NCBI GenBank assembly: GCA_016200595.1
Contig: JACQEL010000553.1
Span: 1-9,453 of the forward strand
Origin: Deltaproteobacteria bacterium
Lineage (GTDB): Bacteria; Desulfobacterota; Binatia; Bin18
Reading direction: 5' to 3'
Length of the DNA stretch: 9,453 bases
Part shown: piece after piece, positions 1 to 5,522 of the stretch
Numbering within the stretch: position 1 is the first letter of the stretch
Layout: each line of letters opens with the position of its first letter
The notes under the pieces: model-generated
Seen by the model: only the letters and a program-made list of their open reading frames with translations
What the model was told of the DNA's origin: nothing
Database searches by the model: none
Made by a program: the position numbers and the translations under genes

Positions 1-1152
1 CATGCGGATTGCCCGCTCTGCGGGGTTGGGCACCGGCACTGGATCGTTGAAAAAAATCATCATGCCGTCGCCAGTGAACCGCTCTAAGGTTCCCTCGTGA
101 GCGAGGATGAGCTTCCCCATCTCAGCGTGGTACTCGCCAAGGACACCCATGACCTCTTCGGGCTCAGAAGTTTCCGCGAAAGCAGTGAACCCCCGCAGGT
201 CTAAGAAGACCACCGTGACCTCGCGTCGGTGCGTCTTGAGCGGGTCTTCAGCACCGCCCGCCACGATCAGCTGGGCGAGCTGAGGGGAAAAAAACCGCTT
301 CAGCCGGCTGACCTGCTCTAGCTCTACCAGTTGCTCAGCGACCCGTTGCTCAAGCGTCCGGTTGAACACCGCCAGTTCAGCCGATTGCTCTTCCAAGCAC
401 TTGAAGGCTGTTGACAGTTCCGCGTGTGCCCGCTCCAGTTGGGCGGTCCGCTCTTGGACCATGTGCTCTAGGCTCTCGTTGAGTTGCACCAGCTTGGTGT
501 TGGCCTCGTCCAGCTCTCTGCGTCGATGTTCCTCTATCTGGTACATCCGCGCGTTATCAATAGCGATAGCAACCTGGTTGGCGAGGATGTTGAGCGGAAT
601 TTCGTCCAGCTCGTCGAACGCATTCGGCTTCGGACTTTCGACGGCGAGAACGCCGATGAAGCGATCTTTGACCAGCAGGGGAATTGCTAACTGGCTGTGA
701 ACATTAGGAAGACCAGGCAGATTGACCGGGGCACCACGCGCAGGCTCTAATTGGCCGGCTTCTTCCATCTGCGCCCTGACGGCCCTCAGATAGCTCACGC
801 TCGAGCCGATATTGCCCAACCGCATCATTTTTCTTCTTTTCGCCACGACACCGATAACGCCTTCTCCGAAGCGAATCTCGGCTCCGACTCCTTCCTGGGC
901 ATAGCCCCGGCTGGCAAACACTCTGAGTTTCTCCTCCGACTCGTCTTTGAGCAGAATCATGCAATGCTGAAAGCCTAAGACCCGATCCATCGAGTCGAGG
1001 ATGAGTTGCAAAATCCGGGCGAAATCCAGAGTGGAATTAATCTCAGACGAGATTTGCTGAATAATCCGTACCTCGGCCGATTTCTTGGCCAGATCCCGAT
1101 TGAGCTGCTCGATGATGCGTTCGTTCTCGGCAATCTGCTCGCGGATGTCCAT
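1..1152 (-). CDS. GAF / coiled-coil / class III nucleotide cyclase, C-terminus cut by window edge
   Basis: Probable cytoplasmic signalling enzyme that makes a cyclic nucleotide from NTP. The 384 visible residues read as: a short N-terminal coiled coil (about 1-35); a GAF sensory domain (about 40-205, ending in ANQVAIAIDNARMY); a long Gln/Glu-rich coiled coil (about 206-285); a linker RLKRFFSPQLAQLI; and the first half of a class III cyclase domain (from about 308). The two expected metal-binding aspartates are present: D318 in FLDLRGFT and D362 in FTGDGMMIFF. R358 sits where many adenylate cyclases carry the purine-selecting Lys, so ATP versus GTP preference is not settled. The transition-state Asn/Arg region lies outside the window. 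There is no signal peptide or membrane span. The ATG at 1152-1150 directly follows the TAA of the upstream gene with no gap and no separate ribosome site, so translation is probably coupled. Family assignment is firm; ligand and product are unknown. Confidence 0.9.
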   Translation of the reverse strand, partial: MDIREQIAENERIIEQLNRDLAKKSAEVRIIQQISSEINSTLDFARILQLILDSMDRVLGFQHCMILLKDESEEKLRVFASRGYAQEGVGAEIRFGEGVIGVVAKRRKMMRLGNIGSSVSYLRAVRAQMEEAGQLEPARGAPVNLPGLPNVHSQLAIPLLVKDRFIGVLAVESPKPNAFDELDEIPLNILANQVAIAIDNARMYQIEEHRRRELDEANTKLVQLNESLEHMVQERTAQLERAHAELSTAFKCLEEQSAELAVFNRTLEQRVAEQLVELEQVSRLKRFFSPQLAQLIVAGGAEDPLKTHRREVTVVFLDLRGFTAFAETSEPEEVMGVLGEYHAEMGKLILAHEGTLERFTGDGMMIFFNDPVPVPNPAERAIRM

Positions 1153-1581
1153 TTATGTGTCGATTTCAGCCAGAGGCAGACGCTCGTCGGTATTCTTAAC
1201 GGCAGACTTCACCCGATAGATATCAGCAGCCCGGAGCTTGAAAATGCCCGTCATGCCGGTCATAGAGGCGATCGCTTCAAGCCGCATATCCATAACCTCG
1301 AACACCGGGCCGCTGGTCTCAGAATGGTCATACTCAAGCTCGAGATCCCAGCTGTCAAAAGTTTCCGGGTTGATGATCCAGGCGACCGCGCGGGGATTCT
1401 CCCGCACATTCTTGATGGTTTTGTTGAAAAACTGGAATGAAAGCGCGACGTGATCGGCATCGACGTAGTACACTTGCGAGAGGATCGTGACGTTGGGAAT
1501 GCCGTCGAGCGAGCACGTCCCCACATGAGCCGGAATCACACCTTCCATTGCTGGCTTAATCTCATCTGGTAAGACCCCCAT
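1153..1581 (-). CDS. Pyridoxamine-5'-phosphate-oxidase-like split-barrel protein
   Basis: A 142-residue soluble protein that I assign to the PNPOx-like FMN-binding split-barrel superfamily. The start IPAHVGTCSLDGIPNVTILSQ followed by ADHVALSFQF is the usual pair of first strands. FFNKTIKNVRENPRAVAWI matches the segment that in this family contacts the flavin phosphate and begins the next strand. The C-terminal part (LRAADIYRVKSA) closes the barrel. I recall closely similar segments as the N-terminal domain of larger proteins that continue into GAF and kinase or cyclase domains; this was not checked. Here that order is kept as two abutting genes: its TAA (1155-1153) directly precedes the ATG of the GAF-cyclase. 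A ribosome site GAGGAG lies about 10 bases before the ATG, right after the stop of the preceding gene. A flavin, heme or F420 ligand cannot be told from sequence, and a sensory rather than enzymatic role is inference. Confidence 0.85.
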   Translation of the reverse strand: MGVLPDEIKPAMEGVIPAHVGTCSLDGIPNVTILSQVYYVDADHVALSFQFFNKTIKNVRENPRAVAWIINPETFDSWDLELEYDHSETSGPVFEVMDMRLEAIASMTGMTGIFKLRAADIYRVKSAVKNTDERLPLAEIDT

Positions 1582-1596
1582 AAGACTTTTTCTCCT

Positions 1597-2064
1597 CTAC
1601 GCGATCTTTTCCCCGGCCCCCGGGCCAGGAGTCTGCAGAAAAACCTCCTCTACGCGAAAGGTAATCCCAACCGCCGGTTGATAGCGAAATCCCAAAACCA
1701 GCGGTTTAGCGAGCTGTTCTGGAAAGCCGTATTGCAGGAAGACCGATAACAGCTTGGTTCGGTATATTTCCTGGATCGCCACGTCTTTTGCCTCAAGAGG
1801 GCGCGAAGATACGTAACGTCCCTTCAACTGGTAACTCTCATGTGAAGGGTGTCCGACAGTCATGGTAATCCTGCCGTTATTCTCAAGGTTGCCCAGAATT
1901 TTCTCGGCTCGGCTCTGCAAGACAAAACAGGTAATCGTCTCACGATCCGAGTTGACGAGGGCGCCGGCAATAAACGTATGAGTCGGACGAAGCTTTTCGT
2001 CCCGCGTGCCAAGAGCCATAAACACCGGACCGTGGATGAATTCGACGAGTTTTTCAGAAATCAT
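1597..2064 (-). CDS. Second pyridoxamine-5'-phosphate-oxidase-like split-barrel protein
   Basis: A 155-residue protein, first gene of the minus-strand operon. FIHGPVFMALGTRDEKLRPT, then ETITCFVLQSRAEKILGNLENNGRITMTVG, is the typical PNPOx-like pattern: a strand, a turn with a polar pair, then a basic helix before the next strand. SYQLKGRYVSSRPLE fits the following hairpin. It is clearly divergent from its neighbour rather than a recent duplicate. I place the start at the ATG 2064-2062, because GAGGTG (2076-2071) sits 6 bases upstream. A longer reading from a TTG at 2085 would place that ribosome site inside the gene and adds only seven residues. The stop is 15 bases before the next gene. Substrate or ligand is unknown; enzymatic (pyridoxamine phosphate, heme, F420) and purely sensory roles are all possible. 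Confidence 0.82.
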   Translation of the reverse strand: MISEKLVEFIHGPVFMALGTRDEKLRPTHTFIAGALVNSDRETITCFVLQSRAEKILGNLENNGRITMTVGHPSHESYQLKGRYVSSRPLEAKDVAIQEIYRTKLLSVFLQYGFPEQLAKPLVLGFRYQPAVGITFRVEEVFLQTPGPGAGEKIA

Positions 2065-2070
2065 GGTGAG

Positions 2071-2076
2071 CACCTC
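2071..2076 (-). promoter_or_regulatory. Ribosome binding site fixing the start at 2064
   Basis: GAGGTG on the minus strand lies 6 bases before the ATG at 2064. It supports this start over the upstream in-frame TTG at 2085. Confidence 0.6.
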
Positions 2077-2164
2077 GAAAAACAAGCGGGAACGAGACTC
2101 GGGGCACCTGAGGTCGTAGATCTAGTTGTTAAGGGTCGCGAAGACGTTTCCCGTTGGCCGAAAT

Positions 2165-2193
2165 ATGCTACCTGAGCGTCCAATAGGAGTCAA
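2165..2193 (-). promoter_or_regulatory. Sigma-70-type promoter of the split-barrel/cyclase operon
   Basis: Read on the minus strand, TTGACT (2193-2188) and TAGCAT (2170-2165) are separated by exactly 17 bases. That is a 5/6 match to the -35 and a 4/6 match to the -10 consensus. It would give a leader of roughly 95 bases before the ATG at 2064. Seen directly in sequence; use in vivo is inference. Confidence 0.5.
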
Positions 2194-2203
2194 AGTGATT
2201 GAC
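2189..2203. promoter_or_regulatory. Palindrome spanning both divergent -35 boxes
   Basis: GTCAA-AGTGA-TTGAC is a perfect 5+5 inverted repeat. Its left arm is part of the minus-strand -35 box and its right arm starts an exact plus-strand TTGACA (2199-2204). It could be a dimeric repressor operator that controls both directions, or simply two back-to-back -35 boxes. No regulator family can be assigned from so short a site. Confidence 0.35.
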
Positions 2204-2229
2204 ACGGAAGGAGATGAGAGGTGATCAAT
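2199..2229 (+). promoter_or_regulatory. Possible promoter for trmI (weak -10)
   Basis: An exact TTGACA (2199-2204) points toward trmI. At normal spacing there is only a poor -10 (TGATCA at 2222-2227 with 17 bases, or ATCAAT at 2224-2229 with 19). The strong -35 and its position about 100 bases before the gene are the only support. Confidence 0.25.
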
Positions 2230-2288
2230 AAAACAGCCCACTACTTGTCGGTCGAGAAAGCTCCCTATATCTTCTCGGTTCCTCTGAA

Positions 2289-2316
2289 CTGAAGGCTGAA
2301 AGCTGAGAGCTGAAAG
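2289..2316. repeat. Tandem heptamer repeat, four units of CTGAAAG type
   Basis: Four consecutive 7-base units read CTGAAGG, CTGAAAG, CTGAGAG, CTGAAAG, followed by CTT, ending 9 bases before the trmI ATG. Heptamers of this kind are, from memory, scattered through many bacterial genomes, where they generate spurious reading frames rich in LSAFS. Here such a frame on the opposite strand (2462-2265) is rejected as a gene. The array occupies the normal ribosome-site position of trmI and leaves no good Shine-Dalgarno there. Confidence 0.7.
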
Positions 2317-2325
2317 CTTCTTATT

Positions 2326-3159
2326 ATGTCTGAACGCACACTGCTGCAGGCCGGAGATACCGTCCTGTTTATCGATCGCAAAGAACGCGAGTATTTACGC
2401 ACCTTGAAGGTGGGTGGGCGCATTTCCTTGCAGGGTGGGATGTTGCCGGCAGACCAGGTCATCGGTCAGCCTGAAGGCAGCCTCGTCCACACCGCGCGCA
2501 ATGAACCCTTCCGGGTCTTCCGCCCGACTTACGCTCACCTGATCCCCAACCTGCCGCGCAAAGCGCAAGTCATCTATCCCAAAGACGTAGCACTGATGCT
2601 GTTGTGGGGTGACATTTTTCCTGGAGCTTCGGTCGTGGAAGTAGGAGCCGGACCTGGCGCGTTGACGATTGCCTTACTGCGTGTGATTGGCCCGACCGGC
2701 ACGCTGTTAACCGTTGAGGCACGCGAAGACTTCTGTGCGATGGCGCGCGAGAATGTTACGCGCTTTTTTGGCGAGGCGCACAATTGGACACTCAGGTTAG
2801 GGGATGCCTATGAAGGGATTGAGGCGCGCGACGTCGACCGGTTGCTGATGGATGTGCCCGAACCCTGGCGCGTCCTGCCACATGCCGCACGAGCTTTACG
2901 GCCAGGCGGCGTGTTGGTTGGTTATGTGCCGACGGTCGTACAAGTCAAAACCTTGGTAGATGACTTGCGCGCCCATCCCGGTTTCGCGGCGATCGAAGTG
3001 ATGGAAAACTTGCTGCGCTTCTGGCATGTCAAAGATCTTTCCGTCCGTCCTGAACACCGTATGGTCGCCCACACCGGCTTCATCATCGTCGCGCGACGCG
3101 TTCCGGAAGCACCAGTTGCCCGGGAGAACAACGCTCTCCCGCTCGATGAGACTTGCTAA
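2326..3159 (+). CDS. trmI: tRNA (adenine-58-N1)-methyltransferase TrmI
   Basis: A 277-residue SAM-dependent enzyme that methylates N1 of adenine 58 in the T-loop of tRNA, normally as a homotetramer in the cytoplasm. The N-terminal beta domain (about 1-75) holds the family pattern LPADQVIGQPEGS and RVFRPTYAHLI. IYPKD at 83-87 is the hallmark before the Rossmann core. SAM motif I is VEVGAGPGALT (104-114), the acidic residue after strand 2 is E131 (TVEARED), and MDVPEPW (175-181) carries the aspartate expected to bind the target adenine. MVAHTGFI near 246-253 is the usual C-terminal motif. Length is normal for bacterial TrmI. The ATG at 2326 has no clear ribosome site, because the tandem heptamer array fills that position. 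It may be co-transcribed with the regulator 45 bases downstream, though the two functions have no obvious link. Confidence 0.95.
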   Translation: MSERTLLQAGDTVLFIDRKEREYLRTLKVGGRISLQGGMLPADQVIGQPEGSLVHTARNEPFRVFRPTYAHLIPNLPRKAQVIYPKDVALMLLWGDIFPGASVVEVGAGPGALTIALLRVIGPTGTLLTVEAREDFCAMARENVTRFFGEAHNWTLRLGDAYEGIEARDVDRLLMDVPEPWRVLPHAARALRPGGVLVGYVPTVVQVKTLVDDLRAHPGFAAIEVMENLLRFWHVKDLSVRPEHRMVAHTGFIIVARRVPEAPVARENNALPLDETC

Positions 3160-3190
3160 AGAAATTGTCCGTGCGTGTAATTCTTTCGCA

Positions 3191-3195
3191 TGAGG
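3191..3195 (+). promoter_or_regulatory. Ribosome binding site fixing the regulator start at 3205
   Basis: TGAGG ends 9 bases before the ATG at 3205. The alternative ATG at 3190 has no purine-rich site upstream and would overlap this one. Confidence 0.5.
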
Positions 3196-3204
3196 CTTAG
3201 CCAA

Positions 3205-4578
3205 ATGGCAACTCCCGCAATCCCTCCCCCGCAGACGAAAGCGTGGGAAGTGCTCGTTATCGATGACGAGAAGAACATTCGTGCGACTCTGGCAATGTGT
3301 TTGGAGGGTATGGGATGCAAAGTCACGGCCGTTGCTTCGGCAGAGGCAGCGATAGCGGCACTCAGCCGCCAGGCTTTCGACCTGGCTTTTCTCGACCTGC
3401 GCCTGGGTGAAACGAATGGCCTGGACGTGTTGCCACAATTACTGACCGAGAGTCCGGATCTCACAGTTGTGGTTATCACCGCTTATGCCACTTTCGACAC
3501 CGCGGTCGAGGCTATCAAGCGTGGAGCCAAAGACTATTTGCCGAAACCTTTTACTCCCGCGCAAATTCGCCATGCCGTCGAGCAACTGGCGAAACAGCGT
3601 GAGTTAGTTCACCGGGTCCTCGATCTCGAGGGACAACTGCGCCAGGCCGTTCCGGAGGTAGATTTAGACACTGGCTCGCCCAAGATGCGCGCGGTCCTTG
3701 ATGTGGTTATGCGCGCGGCCCAGTCAGAGGCAACCGTGTTGTTTAGAGGTGAAAGCGGCACGGGGAAAGGCGTGCTTGCGCGGCTCTTGCACGCGCAAAG
3801 CGCTCGGGCTTCTGGGCCTTTCGTGGTGGTGAATTGTCCGACGCTCTCCGAGGATCTGTTGGCCAGTGAACTCTTCGGGCATGCGCGCGGTGCCTTTACC
3901 GGCGCGGTGCGCGATCAGGCGGGCCGGGTAGAGATGGCGCAAGGAGGAACACTCTTTCTTGACGAGATCGGCGAAATTTCCCCGGGCTTGCAGGCCAAGT
4001 TGTTACGCTTCTTGCAGGAGCGGCGTTTTGAGCGGGTGGGCGAGAACAAAACACGGCATGTGGAGGTCCGTGTGCTGGCCGCTACCAACCGCAACCTCGA
4101 AGCCGATGTGCAGTCCGGGCGCTTCCGAGAAGATTTGCTCTACCGGCTCAATGTCATCGAAGTGCATACACCGCCCCTGCGTGAACGCCCAGAAGACATT
4201 GTGCGCCTGGCACACCAGTTCCTGGAATTTTTCGCTCGTGCGACTCGTCGTGCGACTCCAGAGTTATCCCCAGCCGCAGAACAGGCCTTGCTCGCCTATG
4301 CCTGGCCAGGAAACGTACGGGAACTCAGGAATGCGATAGAACGCGCGGTGATCCTCTGGCCTGCCCAGGTGATCGAGCCGCAGGCGTTTCCTGAACGGAT
4401 TGCTACGCACGCCGCCTCTGGACCGCAACTCGGCGGTGATTTCGCCTTGGACACAATCGAGCGAGAACACATTCTGCGCATCCTCGCCCGCACCGCCACG
4501 CAGGAAGAGGCCGCACAGATTCTCGGAATCGATTCCTCGACTCTCTGGCGCAAGCGCAAGAAGTATGAGGGAGGCTAA
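3205..4578 (+). CDS. NtrC-family sigma-54-dependent response regulator
   Basis: A 457-residue transcription activator with the complete three-domain NtrC layout. Numbering here is from the upstream in-frame ATG at 3190, five residues longer. The receiver (about 20-135) has the acidic pair in VLVIDDEKN, phosphoacceptor D69 in AFLDLRLGE, T97 and K119. The AAA+ domain (about 160-390) has Walker A GESGTGKG (187-194), the sigma-54-contact loop GAFTGA (234-239) and Walker B GGTLFLDEIGE (252-262). The C-terminus ends in a Fis-type helix-turn-helix (TQEEAAQILGIDSSTLWRKRKKY). All key residues are present, so it should be an active phosphorylation-dependent ATPase that remodels sigma-54 holoenzyme. I choose ATG 3205 over 3190 because of TGAGG 9 bases upstream. 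No kinase lies next to it on its strand; the nearest is in the convergent operon ending at 5433. Target promoters are unknown. Confidence 0.95.
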   Translation: MATPAIPPPQTKAWEVLVIDDEKNIRATLAMCLEGMGCKVTAVASAEAAIAALSRQAFDLAFLDLRLGETNGLDVLPQLLTESPDLTVVVITAYATFDTAVEAIKRGAKDYLPKPFTPAQIRHAVEQLAKQRELVHRVLDLEGQLRQAVPEVDLDTGSPKMRAVLDVVMRAAQSEATVLFRGESGTGKGVLARLLHAQSARASGPFVVVNCPTLSEDLLASELFGHARGAFTGAVRDQAGRVEMAQGGTLFLDEIGEISPGLQAKLLRFLQERRFERVGENKTRHVEVRVLAATNRNLEADVQSGRFREDLLYRLNVIEVHTPPLRERPEDIVRLAHQFLEFFARATRRATPELSPAAEQALLAYAWPGNVRELRNAIERAVILWPAQVIEPQAFPERIATHAASGPQLGGDFALDTIEREHILRILARTATQEEAAQILGIDSSTLWRKRKKYEGG

Positions 4579-4647
4579 ATCAGTCAAGATTCATACACTC
4601 CAGGCACCTTGTACGCTGTCAATCGCTAAAATTTCGGCCTTCTCATG

Positions 4648-4728
4648 CCCAGGCTCTGCCTGGGTATACCCTGTGGTCGCGGCTCTGCCGCGTCTGCGGC
4701 TTGCGTTCCCGGGCAGAGCCTGGGAACG
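4648..4728. repeat. Three-hairpin REP-like palindrome cluster
   Basis: Three stems share a TCT or AGA loop. CCCAGGC-TCT-GCCTGGG lies at 4648-4664. CGCGGC-TCT-GCCGCG lies at 4678-4692. An 11-pair stem lies at 4704-4728 (left arm CGTTCCCGGGC, loop AGA, right arm GCCTGGGAACG, one G-T pair). The core GGCTCTGCC occurs in both orientations. From memory, palindromes of the type CGTTCCCAGGC...GCCTGGGAACG are common dispersed repeats in large environmental bacterial genomes. It starts 70 bases after the NtrC-type gene and could limit read-through or protect the mRNA end, but there is no T-tract. Confidence 0.7.
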
Positions 4729-4771
4729 AGGGCGTCAGCTTGATCACTTCTTGTGGCGCACGCGTCCTCGC

Positions 4772-4935
4772 CTGCGTGATCCAGTGCAGGCCAGAGGCCC
4801 GCACCACCAGAGGAGGACGGGCAATCCAGGCGTTTCCGCTCCCACTCAACTTGGTTTGGCCGAGGTTTCTCCTAAGCGGGCGAGCGCGTCCCATACAGGT
4901 TGAAACGTATGATTAACGTCGAGGGCCATATAGTA
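4772..4935. repeat. Direct duplicate A of the 3' end of the receiver-TPR gene
   Basis: These 164 bases align without gaps to 5359-5522 (offset 587), with 7 mismatches by eye, about 96% identity. The copy covers the last 30 codons of the receiver-TPR gene including its stop, plus 74 bases downstream. It lacks the rest of the gene. Its left end shares CTG with the end of the nearby 39-base repeat, and its right end overlaps AGTA of copy one of that repeat. Confidence 0.9.
4846..4935 (-). pseudogene. Remnant of a receiver-TPR response-regulator 3' end
   Basis: On the minus strand this reads YYMALDVNHTF through to SAKPS and the same TGA stop, 29 residues long. It matches the C-terminus of the intact gene ending at 5433. 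Three residues differ: Ala-Arg to Val-Trp and His to Arg. There is no start, no receiver domain and no upstream continuation, because the homology ends abruptly in a palindromic repeat. It is therefore a gene fragment left by duplication. The reading frame is still open, which suggests the event is fairly recent. Confidence 0.8.
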
Positions 4936-4970
4936 AGGTAGGGTGGGTCGTGACCCACCCTACACCGCTG
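4932..4970. repeat. 39-base palindromic repeat, copy 1
   Basis: Contains a perfect inverted repeat with 12-base arms, GTAGGGTGGGTC and GACCCACCCTAC (4938-4963), around a 2-base centre. It is flanked by AGTAAG and ACCGCTG, which are shared with copy 2. It matches copy 2 (5323-5361) at 38 of 39 bases in the same orientation, and lies 37 bases beyond the stop of the small coiled-coil gene. Confidence 0.85.
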
Positions 4971-5007
4971 ACAAAGAAGTCGTCGGTAGCACCCAGCGCG
5001 TGGTGAA

Positions 5008-5232
5008 TCACGTGGAAAAAACTTTCCACAGGATGGCAAGCGTCATCGCGAGGTTGAAACCAAGCATCCATTGCAGCAAGACAAGGTGCCCGTCCATAGT
5101 GGCGAAGCGCTCGTCAATTTTGGCAAAGCGATTTTCGTAGCCAGCTATCGCCTCTGCGGCCTTGCGCGCCTTTTCCTCACTTGCTCCTGCTTCTTTGAAG
5201 GCATCGTAGACTTCGGAAATCATCGTGCTCAT
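5008..5232 (-). CDS. Small coiled-coil protein with C-terminal membrane anchor
   Basis: A 74-residue protein. The N-terminal half (about 3-46) is charged and helical: SEEKARKAAEAIAGYENRF, then two heptads RFAKIDE and RFATMDG that suggest a coiled coil. Residues 50-69 (LVLLQWMLGFNLAMTLAILW) form one membrane span, followed by a short KVFST tail. The pattern resembles the small DUF1640-like coiled-coil/TM proteins that, from memory, often occur in several copies per genome; function is unknown. The ATG at 5232 has only a weak purine stretch (AGAGTG) upstream, and a second ATG follows at codon 4. It lies alone between two same-orientation copies of a palindromic repeat and may travel with them. 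I regard it as a real gene because of its coherent coiled-coil-plus-anchor design. Confidence 0.72.
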   Translation of the reverse strand: MSTMISEVYDAFKEAGASEEKARKAAEAIAGYENRFAKIDERFATMDGHLVLLQWMLGFNLAMTLAILWKVFST

Positions 5233-5274
5233 AATTACACTCTATCATTTCCGTGTGGTGTTGCCAGATCCACT

Positions 5275-5291
5275 GGCGCGTGCTGCGCGCC
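5275..5291. repeat. Short GC hairpin upstream of the small gene
   Basis: GGCGCG and CGCGCC form a 6-base stem around TGCTG, 43 bases upstream of the small gene's ATG. It is not matched elsewhere in the window and its function is unknown. Confidence 0.4.
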
Positions 5292-5322
5292 CTACTCCGC
5301 TGCAGCCGGGCTACAACATTTG

Positions 5323-5361
5323 AGTAAGGCAGGGTGGGTCGTGACCCACCCTACACCGCTG
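5323..5361. repeat. 39-base palindromic repeat, copy 2
   Basis: Same orientation as copy 1 at 4932-4970, with a single T-to-C change that breaks one base pair of the 26-base palindrome (5329-5354). Its last three bases, CTG, are also the first three of the duplicated gene-end segment. It lies about 80 bases past the receiver-TPR stop on the minus strand, so its hairpin would form in that operon's 3' transcript end. Confidence 0.85.
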
Positions 5362-5522
5362 CGTGATCCAGTGCAGGCCAGAGGCCCACACCACCAGAGG
5401 AGAACGGGCAATCCAGGCGTTTCCGCTCCCACTCAACTTGGTTTGGCCGAGGTTTCTCCTAAATGAGCGAGCGCGTCCCGTGCAGGTTGAAACGTATGAT
5501 TAACGTCGAGGGCCATATAGTA
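5359..5522. repeat. Direct duplicate B, inside the intact receiver-TPR gene end
   Basis: Partner of 4772-4935. The intact gene occupies 5433-5522 of this copy; 5359-5432 is its 3' flank. Because the gene continues past 5522 here and not in copy A, this is the parental copy and copy A the derived one. Confidence 0.9.

Larger units (their letters stand above)
4579..5007. other. Repeat-rich intergenic zone between regulator and small gene
   Basis: No convincing gene lies in these 429 bases. They contain a three-hairpin palindrome cluster (4648-4728), a truncated duplicate of the receiver-TPR gene end (4772-4935) and a 39-base palindromic repeat (4932-4970). None of the hairpins is followed by a T-run on either side, so I do not call an intrinsic terminator. 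Confidence 0.7.

Noticed and set aside
362..700. Plus-strand open frame of 112 codons
   Set aside because: A mirror of the GAF/coiled-coil coding region, with Ser/Ala/Arg-biased translation and no family pattern.
1006..1440. Plus-strand open frame of 144 codons
   Set aside because: It is opposite the GAF-cyclase start and the split-barrel gene, both well supported; no recognisable domain or ribosome site.
2154..2169. Sigma-54 promoter candidate TTGGCCGAAATATGCT
   Set aside because: The GG and GC elements are one base too close for the strict -24/-12 spacing and the -24 box is imperfect.
2265..2462. Minus-strand small frame containing LSAFSLQ
   Set aside because: Produced by the tandem heptamer repeat and the antisense of trmI, a known type of spurious frame.
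4648..4664. Intrinsic terminator after the sigma-54 activator
   Set aside because: A good stem but no T-run follows on either strand; it fits a dispersed palindrome better.
4643..4894. Minus-strand frame across the hairpin cluster and duplicate A
   Set aside because: It reads palindromic repeats and the duplicated 3' flank in a frame different from the gene remnant; no start signal.
4932..5361. CRISPR-like repeats
   Set aside because: Only two palindromic copies about 390 bases apart with a gene between them; no regular spacers.
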